Positions 43,540 to 51,672 of a stretch of 64,000 nucleotides of DNA are shown here, in pieces. The DNA is from Bacillus cereus (GTDB lineage Bacteria > Bacillota > Bacilli > Bacillales > Bacillaceae_G). Below the pieces are notes generated by a model. That model did no database searches. It saw only the letters and a list, made by a program, of their open reading frames with translations, and was not told the origin of the DNA. Location: positions 22,413 through 86,412 of the forward strand of contig NZ_NUOT01000005.1 of the NCBI RefSeq assembly GCF_002584535.1. The letters are read 5' to 3'. The first letter of the stretch is position 1; each line of letters starts with the position of its first letter. The position numbers were made by a program, and so were the translations under genes.

Positions 43540-45342
43540 ATGAGAAATATTTTATACTTTACAAAGCAGTTATACTCTTTTACTGGAAACATTCTCATTA
43601 TTAATCTCTTGGGAATGGTATCTGTCAGTCTTGTAGAAGGAATCGGTATTTTATTATTAATCCCTATGCTAAGTATTAGCGGGATTGCGAATATGAACGA
43701 AAAAGCAAGCCCACTTTCAGGAGCTTTGGGATTTTTAAGTGATTTTCCGGCAACTTTAGGGTTACCACTTGTATTAGGGATCTATATCGTATTGGTTGTG
43801 GGACAAGCTGTTTTGCAAAGTAATATAACGATTCGCAATGCGAAAATTCAGATACGTTTTATTAATCACTTGAGACTGGAAACGTATCGTGGATTGTTGC
43901 AGGCCAATTGGAGTTTTTTTGTGAAAAAAAGAAAGTCGGATCTTATTAACTCTTTAACGACGGAATTAGGGCGTGTTAGTGCAGGTACTAACTTATTTTT
44001 ACAATTGCTTACTTCGTTGATTTTCACATTCATACAGATTGGCCTTGCTTTTTGGTTATCCGCAGATATAACACTCTTTGTACTATGTTGCGGTGTAGTG
44101 CTTGCCTTTTTTTCCCGAAGATTTATTAAGAAATCGAAACGGTTAGGTGGCCGGACCTCAGAGAATTCAAAAGCCTATCTTGCAGGCATAACGGATCATT
44201 TTAATGGGATTAAGGATATAAAGAGCAACCTCCTAGAACAATCTCGTTATATGTGGCTACGTAATTGGACGGAAGATGTGGAACGTGAACAGCTTGCATA
44301 TATTAAGGTGAGAAATAATTCCCAGCTTTTTTATAAGATCGCATCAGCGATTTCCATAGCCCTCCTGATTCTGCTATCGGTCAAGTTGTTCCGGACACAG
44401 ACTGAGCAATTATTATTAATTATTCTTATATTTTCTCGATTGTGGCCGCGATTTTCAGGTATACAATCCAATATGGAGCAAATTGCAGCGAATCTGCCTG
44501 CTTTTAAAGCTTTGCTGGACTTACAGGAAGAATGTAAGAAAAGTATAGAATTGCAAGATGTAGAACAAAATTATAATTTTTTGAAGCCTATTCAGATAGA
44601 GCAATCTATTGAGTGCCGCAATATCTCTTTCCGTTACAATAAACAGGATTCTATATATGCCCTGGAAAATATCAATTTGAGTATTCCATCCAATTGTATG
44701 ACGGCCATCTCAGGGCGTTCTGGTGCTGGAAAAAGTACATTGATCGATATTGTAATGGGGCTTCTTCAGCCAGAGAGCGGTCAATTATTAATAGATAATA
44801 AACCGTTAACGAGTAAAAATCTATTGTCATTGAGGAAATCAATTAGCTATGTTTCTCAAGATCCATTTCTATTCAATGCTAGTATAAGGGATAATTTGAG
44901 AATGGTTGAGCCAGATGCGAGTGAAGAGCAAATCTGGGAGGCATTGGATTTTTCCGCTTCTGCTGAGTTTGTCAGTAGGCTTCCACAGGGATTGGATACA
45001 CTTATCGGCGATAGGGGGGTTAAACTCTCAGGAGGGGAACGGCAACGACTTGTTCTTGCGAGAGCGATACTTCGGAAACCTTCTATTTTAGTATTAGATG
45101 AGGCAACAAGTGCGTTGGATGCTGAAAATGAGGCGAAAATACAAGAAGCATTGGAAAGATTGAAAGGAAGCATGACAATTATTGTCATTGCACACAGATT
45201 ATCTACTATACGTAAAGCTGATCAAGTGATTGTAATGGATCAAGGGAAAATTATTCAAAGTGGCGGTTTTACTCAATTAGCAAAAGATAAAAGTGGGTTG
45301 TTTAGTAGCCTACTTGGTCAACAGGCTAAGATAAACATTTAA
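43540..45342 (+). CDS. Lasso peptide ABC exporter (fused permease-ATPase, D protein)
   Basis: 600 residues. The N-terminal half (1 to about 330) has six membrane helices of a type I exporter. The ATPase half contains CRNISFRYNKQDSIYALENINLSIPS, Walker A ISGRSGAGKSTLIDI (about 390-404), the Q loop YVSQDPFLFN, signature LSGGERQRLVLARAIL (about 495) and Walker B ILVLDEATSALDAENEAK, followed by IAHRLSTI. It is a homodimer half-transporter that most likely exports the mature lasso peptide and gives the producer immunity. No peptidase C39 domain is present, as expected since B2 removes the leader. Last gene of the operon. Confidence 0.9.
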   Translation: MRNILYFTKQLYSFTGNILIINLLGMVSVSLVEGIGILLLIPMLSISGIANMNEKASPLSGALGFLSDFPATLGLPLVLGIYIVLVVGQAVLQSNITIRNAKIQIRFINHLRLETYRGLLQANWSFFVKKRKSDLINSLTTELGRVSAGTNLFLQLLTSLIFTFIQIGLAFWLSADITLFVLCCGVVLAFFSRRFIKKSKRLGGRTSENSKAYLAGITDHFNGIKDIKSNLLEQSRYMWLRNWTEDVEREQLAYIKVRNNSQLFYKIASAISIALLILLSVKLFRTQTEQLLLIILIFSRLWPRFSGIQSNMEQIAANLPAFKALLDLQEECKKSIELQDVEQNYNFLKPIQIEQSIECRNISFRYNKQDSIYALENINLSIPSNCMTAISGRSGAGKSTLIDIVMGLLQPESGQLLIDNKPLTSKNLLSLRKSISYVSQDPFLFNASIRDNLRMVEPDASEEQIWEALDFSASAEFVSRLPQGLDTLIGDRGVKLSGGERQRLVLARAILRKPSILVLDEATSALDAENEAKIQEALERLKGSMTIIVIAHRLSTIRKADQVIVMDQGKIIQSGGFTQLAKDKSGLFSSLLGQQAKINI

Positions 45343-45624
45343 ATATGGCCAGTTACAATTATTTTTTATAATCTTAAGGAATACACTGTCTTTACTTTTT
45401 TCGGATCGGTAACATAATTTGATTATTTATGATTTGGGGGATAATTGGTATTTGTGTACTAGTCTTTTTATGGAAATATAAGCTCAATTTAATTATGTGT
45501 ACAGTATAAAAGTGAAAATACTTTTTGTAATTATTAATATACCATCTATATACATGTATAAATATTCGTGTTATGATTGAACATGGAACCTGATTTTATT
45601 TATACCATATAACAAAAAGCAGCG

Positions 45625-45657
45625 AGACCCCTTGTTTTTAGGACGAGGGGTCTTTTC
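45625..45657 (+). terminator. Terminator downstream of the lasso operon
   Basis: AGACCCCT (45625-45632) pairs perfectly with AGGGGTCT (45646-45653), followed by TTT. It is 283 bases after the exporter stop. In between, a 26-codon hydrophobic frame at 45429-45509 (MIWGIIGICVLVFLWKYKLNL...) may be the broken end of a membrane transporter gene; nothing else is seen there. Confidence 0.7.
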
Positions 45658-45748
45658 TATTTTCATTTTAGATAATGAGATTTTTCTATATAATTCTCTT
45701 TTAAGGATAGTTAGAATTTCATAAGAATATTTATTATAAGCTGTTTAA

Positions 45749-45961
45749 ATGAAAGAATTAAATATACCTCTAGATCATGTGAAAAAACACCAATATTGGA
45801 GTGAGAAAAGCTCTCCAGCAATTATGATTAAACGTAATGGTTGGAATGCTTTTTTAAATGAGGCAAAAGATTATTATGATGAAAATAGTGGAAATCAGAA
45901 TCAAGCAAAGAACAGTATAATGAATATTGCTACTATGAAGATGGATATTAATAGTATTTAA
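45749..45961 (+). pseudogene. Fragment of an N-acetylmuramoyl-L-alanine amidase (Amidase_2 C-terminal part)
   Basis: 70 codons reading ELNIPLDHVKKHQYWSEKSSPAIMIKRNGWNAFLNEAKDYYDENSG. The spacing His-x-x-Trp-Ser-x-Lys-x-x-Pro and the following GW-xx-F are those of the end of the T7-lysozyme-like amidase domain in Bacillus endolysins (usual form HQ.WSGKYCPHR). The N-terminal three quarters, including the other zinc ligands, are missing, and an in-frame stop lies directly before the ATG, so this is a relic of a phage lysin or sporulation amidase. No ribosome site is visible. Confidence 0.6.
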
Positions 45962-45973
45962 ATATAATAAAAA

Positions 45974-46117
45974 ATGGATGTTTTAGAAATAGAAATGGCG
46001 ATCTTAAAATTTGTAGATGGCGTAATCTCATTAGCACAAGAGCTCTTAAAAACGGTAATACAATTTATTGATTTTGTAACTAATACTTATACAATTATCT
46101 ATATGAGTAATGTGTAA
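45974..46117 (+). CDS. Possible small hydrophobic peptide (47 aa), unknown
   Basis: A 47-codon frame MDVLEIEMAILKFVDGVISL ... MSNV starts 12 bases after the amidase remnant and stops 5 bases before a hairpin terminator. The product would be a mostly hydrophobic, acidic amphipathic helix. There is no clear ribosome site before ATG 45974, and it could equally be the tail of the same decayed gene. I do not recognise it. Confidence 0.3.
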   Translation: MDVLEIEMAILKFVDGVISLAQELLKTVIQFIDFVTNTYTIIYMSNV

Positions 46118-46122
46118 AAAAT

Positions 46123-46158
46123 AAAAAAGAATCCCAAAGGCATAAGGAATTCTTTTTT
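46123..46158 (+). terminator. Terminator after the small open frame
   Basis: AAAAAAGAATCC (46123-46134) pairs with GGAATTCTTTTTT (46146-46158) with one bulged base. A-rich on the left and T-rich on the right, it could act on both strands. Confidence 0.6.
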
Positions 46159-46778
46159 ATTTAACAGATAAACAAGAAAAAGCCACAATTTCTTATTAAT
46201 TATATTTTATTTTTATGTATTGCTAAATAGATTTAAAAGAATTTATATGCAGTATTGGATATTTATGTAATAAATATGCCTTTTGTGATAATATTTTATA
46301 GAACTGGTATTAAAGGCTAATCCATAAAGATGCATTTTTTATAAAGTATAGTGTTCTAGATTGCGAATCTTAATTTCTAGATATAACATTTAAGATAATA
46401 TAAGAAAAATGAAGAAATTTGTAGAAATTTGTAGAAAATTAAGGTCATAATGGTAAAAATCAGTAAATATTAAATTTTTCTTTCTTATTTTTGTCCTTTA
46501 TAATGAGCTATGAATACGACACATAAGGCAAATAATGTATATTGCCTTTCCCTAACTTTGATATACACCCTTTTTCCAACCTCCGTGTGAATTGCTATTA
46601 TTTTGTTATACCGATTTTAGCGAAGGGAAAAGGGTGTATCTTTTTTGTATGAATAGTTCTAATAAATATTTTGGGTAGAAAGCATTTCTTGTTTTTCGTG
46701 ACAAAAACAATAGAGAATGGGATAATAAGGACAGTATGTTGGTGGTATGACCAATTTGATATATGAGGAGAGAGTAAT
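46159..46778. other. AT-rich gap before fabZ holding two hairpins
   Basis: No gene found. A 7-bp hairpin AAGGCAA/TTGCCTT lies at 46525-46548. A larger one pairs TACACCCTTTT (about 46564-46574) with AAAAGGGTGTA (about 46629-46639), followed by TCTTTTTT (to 46646); its loop is about 55 bases. The larger hairpin is a good intrinsic terminator separating the decayed region from fabZ. AGGAGAGAG at 46765-46773 is the fabZ ribosome site. Confidence 0.55.
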
Positions 46779-47213
46779 ATGCTAGATATAGGGCAGATTA
46801 AAGAAATTATTCCACATCGTTATCCATTCTTACTTGTTGATCAAATTCTAGAAGTAGAAGAAGGAAAGCGTGCGGTTGGAATTAAAAATGTAACGGCAAA
46901 TGAGGAATACTTTAATGGACACTTTCCAGATTATCCTGTGATGCCAGGTGTGCTAATTGTAGAAGCATTAGCGCAGGTGGGTGCTGTTGCGGTATTAAAA
47001 AAAGAGGAGAATCGTGGGCGCCTCGCATTCTTTGCTGGTATTGACAACTGCCGCTTCAAGCGTCAAGTACGCCCGGGTGACCAACTTCGTTTAGAAGTGG
47101 AAATGACACGTGTACGTGGACCAATTGGAAAAGGGAAAGCAGTTGCAACTGTAAATGGTGAAATTGCTTGTGAAGCTGAGGTTACATTCGCGCTTGGTGA
47201 TAAAAAAGAATAG
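46779..47213 (+). CDS. fabZ: 3-hydroxyacyl-[ACP] dehydratase
   Basis: 144 residues, exact FabZ length. [73 protein letters not shown] contains the catalytic His in GHFP and the Glu in the following helix (IVEALAQ). It dehydrates 3-hydroxyacyl-ACP in fatty-acid elongation in the cytoplasm. It is a conserved core gene and marks the chromosomal backbone between the lasso cluster and the pseudogene zone. A GAAAAGGA/TCCTTTTC hairpin at 47239-47269 may end its transcript. Confidence 0.96.
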   Translation: MLDIGQIKEIIPHRYPFLLVDQILEVEEGKRAVGIKNVTANEEYFNGHFPDYPVMPGVLIVEALAQVGAVAVLKKEENRGRLAFFAGIDNCRFKRQVRPGDQLRLEVEMTRVRGPIGKGKAVATVNGEIACEAEVTFALGDKKE

Positions 47214-47394
47214 ATATTCTTTATTCTAGGAGATGAATGAAAAGGACTATCCTCATTTGTCTCCTTTTCTAATGAAAAAAGGGCGAGTTTATTTATAACT
47301 TGTGCAATTAAAATTTTATTATCATACTATTAAGATGTTAAATTTGCAACGGATGCATAATTAGAAATGAATTTTATAATTTAGGGTAGGGTCA

Positions 47395-48293
47395 TTATTT
47401 TTAAAAAAGGTAACTTTCATAATAGTGCTGATTTAGAGACAATATTCTCGCATTATAGTATTGAAGCTGTCATGCAGTTTGTTTTTGTCATAACGAGTTT
47501 GATTTATCGTGTTAGTCAAGTCATTCTGTTACAAGTAATGTTGTAGCGACTTTTCAAGTTTTAAAAATGATGATCAGATATCCAATTATACATTTTGTTT
47601 TTTCATCATTTATATCAGTTCACGGTATGCCTTATAAAGATCGAGTGCAGGAAACACATATGTCCCATTCCCAGTTGTTTTTCATGGGAATTCTAACCTT
47701 ATTATTGAATAGGCTTTAGAAGATTTTTATAAGGCATATGATTTACGTTATATGTCTCTTTGTTATCACAATGCTATAGGCGCTCATACAGATAGAACCA
47801 TAGGTGAAGAGCATCGTCCAGAAACACATATTGTACCGAATGTTTTATTGCATATGGTAAAACAACAAGAGGAGAGTTTTATAATAGATGGTGGCTATGG
47901 TACAAAGATGGTAGTGCGGTAGGTGATTATGTCCATGTCATGGATGTAGTGAAAGCACATGTGCTAGCACTACATGGTTTATTAGAAGGCTATATAAAAT
48001 AAACGAAATTTATCATGTAGGCTATGGTGTGGAAACTTCAGAATATGAATTGATTCAAGTGTGTGAGAAAACAACAGGTGAAACGATGAATGCGATATTT
48101 AATGATTTTATAAGAGATACGGATCATTCACTTTTTATATTTGGTAAAAAGATATGTACATAATTAGGATGGAAACCAAAGTATAAGGTATTCAATTGAT
48201 GAAGCCCTTTATTCAGCTTGGAAATGGTATAGTAATCATCCAAACGGTTATGAGAATCAGCCACTTTCATATCAAAAAATGTTTAGTTCTTAG
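47395..48293 (+). pseudogene. Decayed UDP-glucose 4-epimerase (galE remnant)
   Basis: Pieces of GalE can be read in changing frames: NSADLETIFSHYSIEAVMQF near 47425, VVATFQVLKMM near 47540, CYHNAIGAHTDRTIGEEHRPETHIVPNVL near 47770-47850 (true GalE reads RYFNAAGAHPDGxIGEDHxPETHLIP), then HVMDVVKAHVLALHGLL, NEIYHVGYGVETSEYELIQVCEKTTGE, LGWKPKY and SAWKWYSNHPNGYENQPLSYQKMFSS before a stop at 48291. Many stops and frameshifts show long decay. Two intact galE genes follow at 49211 and 55316, so the function is not lost. The coordinates are approximate at the 5' end. Confidence 0.85.
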
Positions 48294-48408
48294 ATTTTAT
48301 GTAAGATGCCCATTTTAAAAAATTATGGTTAAGTTATCCTACTAAGGATTGCTTGTGATATATTTAAATAGTTAAATTGTTAAATTGTTATAAAAAGGAG
48401 AAATAACC

Positions 48409-48701
48409 ATGAGTTTCAAAATTGTTATAAAAAAAGTTCATTAGTCGCTGCACTTGCTCTTGGTTTAAACGCATTTGCTGCAACGGCAGCAAATGCAGAA
48501 ACGAGTAGAAAAGAAGCTTCACAAAAGCTTGTAAATTCATTGAAAACTTTAAACCTTGATCGCGTGGACTATTTATATGCATATTTACAAAAGACGAGCT
48601 TGACTAATCAAGAGCAAGCTTAGATTAAGGCAGATGCTGCACGAGTGAGTGAACTTCTTTCAAGTGCAGCTGCGCTAGTTCCAGCAGTGATTAGCTCGTA
48701 A
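48409..48701 (+). pseudogene. Broken secreted surface-protein gene
   Basis: A good AAAGGAG site precedes ATG 48409. After a one-base slip near codon 4 the frame reads NCYKKSSLVAALALGLNAFAATAANAETS, a typical signal peptide with an AxA cleavage site, then RKEASQKLVNSLKTLNLDRVDYLYAYLQKTSLTNQEQA, an in-frame TAG (48622 region), and IKADAARVSELLSSAAALVPAVISS to a stop at 48701. It resembles the N-terminal part of the acidic surface proteins that go with class D sortases; this is a tentative match, supported by the sortase remnant right after it. Confidence 0.7.
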
Positions 48702-48725
48702 AGTAGAACAAGCATAATACACCCT

Positions 48726-49053
48726 ATGGAAAAGCGAAAGAAAGTACATAAGCGTAAGTCAAAATGGAGATGGGTAACTATTAGGATTCCCGTTTCTATT
48801 ATTTTGTTTGGTCTTGGGATTGTTGCCTTTTTCGGTTGGGAGTTAACGAAGCAAATCGTATGGTGAGGTTGTTTATGAAATAACAGATTTCAGAATTACG
48901 GGATCGAATGACGAGATGATTATCGTGCCAACTGATTATGAGACGTTGATGTTAACAACATGTTATCCATTTGAGTATATTGGCGATGCGTCGGATCGTT
49001 TTATTGTGTATACGAAGCTTGTATCTAAGCCGGATTTAGAGAGACAATTATAG
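48726..49053 (+). pseudogene. Class D sortase remnant with internal deletion
   Basis: The N-terminal piece reads MEKRKKVHKRKSKWRWVTIRIPVSIILFGLGIVAFFGWELTKQ, a sortase-type cytoplasmic segment plus membrane helix. It is joined out of frame to the C-terminal piece VYEITDFRITGSNDEMIIVPTDYETLMLTTCYPFEYIGDASDRFIVYTKLVSK, whose LTTCYPF carries the catalytic Cys of class D sortases. The middle, with the catalytic His, is deleted. Together with the upstream broken secreted protein this looks like a dead sortase-substrate pair. Confidence 0.82.
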
Positions 49054-49060
49054 CTTAAAG

Positions 49061-49096
49061 AAAGCCCAATTGTCGTTCGTGCAATTGGACTTTTTT
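49061..49096 (+). terminator. Terminator after the sortase remnant
   Basis: AAAGCCCAATTG (49061-49072) pairs with CAATTGGACTTT (49082-49093) with one mismatch and runs into TTTTTT. It is the surviving terminator of the sortase unit. Confidence 0.7.
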
Positions 49097-49210
49097 AATG
49101 TAATACAAAAACAGGAGATATATGGATAAATACATTTGGAACTGATCCTGTTCAGCGTTCATAAAAATATGTAATGAAAAGCTAGTAAATAAATTTAGGA
49201 GGTTTTCATC

Positions 49211-50245
49211 ATGGCCATACTTGTAACAGGTGGAGCAGGGTATATTGGTAGTCATACATGTGTGGAATTATTGAATCATGGTTATGAAATTATAGTAGTT
49301 GATAATCTTTCTAATAGCTCAGTAGAATCATTAAATCGAGTAAAAGAAATAACAGGAAAACAATTTAAATTCTATAAAGAAGACCTTTTGAATCGAGAAG
49401 CAATTGATATGATTTTTAAAGAAAATACGATTGAGGCAGTGATTCATTTCGCTGGTTTCAAAGCGGTGGGTGAATCAGTAGCAATTCCGCTTAAGTATTA
49501 TCACAACAACATTACAAGTACATTAGTATTATGTGATGTTATGCAGAAGCACAATGTAAAGAAAATGATTTTTAGTTCATCAGCAACGGTGTATGGTATT
49601 CCTGAGACATCACCAATTACAGAAGAGTTCCCTTTAAGTGCAACAAATCCATACGGTCAAACAAAGTTGATGATTGAACAAATGATGCATGATGTAGTTG
49701 TAGCTGATTCAGAGTGGAGTATGGCATTACTTCGGTATTTCAATCCATTTGGTGCACATGAAAGTGGACGTATTGGGGAAGATCCAAATGGAATTCCCAA
49801 TAACTTAATGCCATATGTAACGCAAGTAGCAGTTGGTAAGTTAAAAGAATTAAGTGTATTTGGAAATGACTATCCAACAAAAGATGGTACAGGTGTCCGT
49901 GATTATATTCACGTTGTGGATCTTGCGAATGGGCATGTGAAGGCTCTTGAAAAAGTACTGCATACAACAGGAGTAGATGCGTATAATCTTGGTACAGGTA
50001 CTGGTTATAGTGTGCTAGAGATGGTGCAAGCATTCGAGAAAGTTTCAGGAAAGGCGGTTCCATATAAAATTGCAGAACGCAGACCTGGAGACGTTGCTGT
50101 ATGTTTTGCAGATGTATCTAAAGCGAAGCGAGAATTAGGATGGGAAGCAAAGCGTGGGATTGAAGAAATGTGTGTAGATTCTTGGAGATGGCAGTCAAAT
50201 AATAAAAATGGCTATCAAGAAGTACAGTCTATATATGTGAAATAG
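49211..50245 (+). CDS. galE: UDP-glucose 4-epimerase
   Basis: 344 residues, full length. [37 protein letters not shown] (NAD-binding GxxGxxG at 7-13), [38 protein letters not shown] with catalytic Ser and the YxxxK motif (Tyr about 147), [30 protein letters not shown], and [14 protein letters not shown]. It interconverts UDP-glucose and UDP-galactose (or the GlcNAc/GalNAc pair) for surface polymers. ATG 49211 with GGAGG at 49199-49203. It is of the longer E. coli/B. subtilis GalE type; the second copy at 55316 is more divergent, so substrates may differ. Confidence 0.93.
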   Translation: MAILVTGGAGYIGSHTCVELLNHGYEIIVVDNLSNSSVESLNRVKEITGKQFKFYKEDLLNREAIDMIFKENTIEAVIHFAGFKAVGESVAIPLKYYHNNITSTLVLCDVMQKHNVKKMIFSSSATVYGIPETSPITEEFPLSATNPYGQTKLMIEQMMHDVVVADSEWSMALLRYFNPFGAHESGRIGEDPNGIPNNLMPYVTQVAVGKLKELSVFGNDYPTKDGTGVRDYIHVVDLANGHVKALEKVLHTTGVDAYNLGTGTGYSVLEMVQAFEKVSGKAVPYKIAERRPGDVAVCFADVSKAKRELGWEAKRGIEEMCVDSWRWQSNNKNGYQEVQSIYVK

Positions 50246-50345
50246 AGCATATAATTCAAACGGGAAAAGAAAGAGTTATTTCGTTATCTGTTAGGAAAGC
50301 AATTTTTGATGTGAAATATTCAGTAGATATATATGGGTGATATCG

Positions 50346-50372
50346 GAAACTTCGAGCAGAAGTTTCTTTTTT
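50346..50372 (+). terminator. Terminator downstream of galE
   Basis: GAAACTTC (50346-50353) and GAAGTTTC (50359-50366) form a perfect stem followed by TTTTTT. The rest of the 50246-50588 gap has no gene; TATAAT at 50496-50501 may be the -10 box for the LCP gene, but no good -35 box is visible. Confidence 0.8.
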
Positions 50373-50588
50373 GTTTATAGTGAAAATAGAATATAGTCCC
50401 ATCGTTATTTGAGCAGTGGGGCCTTATTTATATTACGGAGTAAAAAGATAAGAGGCTATATGAGAAAATATATGGGTTTTAATTATGAAATAAAGTATAA
50501 TTTGATGGGTAACTTCACATGTATAATGTGACTTGGTACTTTATTCCTTACAAACCTATAAAGCTGATTCAAGAAAGAAGGTTACACA

Positions 50589-51497
50589 ATGAAGAAAATT
50601 CTATTTTGGATACTTGGTATTATTGGCGTTCTTGTCATTGCGGGAGGCGGTTATGCGTATTATCTGTACTCATCCGTTTCGGGGACAATCGATAAAGTGT
50701 ATACCCCGCTTGAACGTGATCATTCCGAGAAACGATCTACTGATGTGAAGTTAGGAAGTAAACAACCTGTTTCTATTTTATTATTAGGGGCAGATGAGCG
50801 CGGAGCAGATAAAGGGCGTTCGGATTCGATTATGTTATTAACGCTAAATCCGAAAGATAGTTCAATGAAAATCGCAAGTATTCCTCGTGATACATATACG
50901 GAGATTGTTGGTAAAGGGAAGAAGGATAAAATCAACCATGCGTATGCATTTGGTGGAATTAATATGTCTGTGAAGACGGTTGAAAACTTTTTAGATATTC
51001 CAATCGATTATTATATTGAAGTAAATATGGAAGGGTTCCGTGATATTGTAGACGCTGTTGGCGGAGTTGATGTGTATAATGATATCGCGTTCACACTTGA
51101 AGGGATGTCATTTGAGAAAGGAAACATTCATTTAAATGGTGAACAAGCCCTGAAGTATACACGTATGCGTAAGCAGGATGCGCGCGGTGATTTCGGTCGT
51201 CAAATGCGTCAGCGTCAAGTGCTTGAAGCGGTTATTAGTAAAGGAGCTAACATATCGTCCATTACAAAACTTGGTACGATGTTAGAAGCAGTTGAGAAAA
51301 ACGTAAAAACAAATTTAACCCAGGATCAAATGTGGGATCTTCAAAGTAATTATAAGTCTGCGATAAATAAGAAAGAGGAAGTTCAAATCCCTGGTGATGG
51401 TCACAAGCAAGATGGTATATGGTATTACTTTGTACCAGAGAAGGATCGTCAAGATTTGTCTAATAAATTAAAAGCTCATTTAGAGTTAACAAAATAG
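50589..51497 (+). CDS. LytR-CpsA-Psr (LCP) family glycopolymer ligase
   Basis: 302 residues. One N-terminal membrane helix (about 4-27, ILFWILGIIGVLVIAGGGYAYYL), then the outer LCP domain: PVSILLLGADERGADKGRSDSIMLLTLNPKDSSMKIASIPRDTYTEI with the conserved Arg/Asp residues that bind the polyprenyl pyrophosphate, GGINMSVKTVENFLDIPIDYYIEVNMEGFRDIVDAVGGVDV and LNGEQALKYTRMRKQDARGDFGRQMRQRQVL. LCP enzymes attach teichoic acids or polysaccharides to peptidoglycan. Here it could serve the teichoic acid or the eps polymer. It has its own terminator. Confidence 0.93.
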   Translation: MKKILFWILGIIGVLVIAGGGYAYYLYSSVSGTIDKVYTPLERDHSEKRSTDVKLGSKQPVSILLLGADERGADKGRSDSIMLLTLNPKDSSMKIASIPRDTYTEIVGKGKKDKINHAYAFGGINMSVKTVENFLDIPIDYYIEVNMEGFRDIVDAVGGVDVYNDIAFTLEGMSFEKGNIHLNGEQALKYTRMRKQDARGDFGRQMRQRQVLEAVISKGANISSITKLGTMLEAVEKNVKTNLTQDQMWDLQSNYKSAINKKEEVQIPGDGHKQDGIWYYFVPEKDRQDLSNKLKAHLELTK

Positions 51498-51513
51498 CAG
51501 TGAGTATAGTAAG

Positions 51514-51557
51514 AAGCCTAATGATCCTGTGAAATGTATGGGAAATTAGGCTTTTTT
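51514..51557 (+). terminator. Terminator downstream of the LCP gene
   Basis: AAGCCTAAT (51514-51522) pairs with ATTAGGCTT (51545-51553) and is followed by TTTT. The loop is 22 bases. Confidence 0.75.
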
Positions 51558-51612
51558 GACGTTATGTAAAAATAAATAGGATTTACAAACTACACATTAA
51601 ATTTACGAAATA

Positions 51613-51641
51613 TTTACATTATTATCCGTAAATGGTATGAT
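51613..51641 (+). promoter_or_regulatory. Sigma-A promoter of the lic operon
   Basis: TTTACA (51613-51618) and TATGAT (51636-51641) are separated by 17 bases. Transcription would begin near 51648, which rules out the ATG at 51637 as a start for the next gene. Confidence 0.7.
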
Positions 51642-51672
51642 GTGTTCAAAAAATGAATGGATGGATGGGGTT

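Noticed and set aside
51637-51672. ATG 51637 as start of the lic fusion protein
   Set aside because: It falls within the -10 box of a strong predicted promoter, so it would not be on the transcript.
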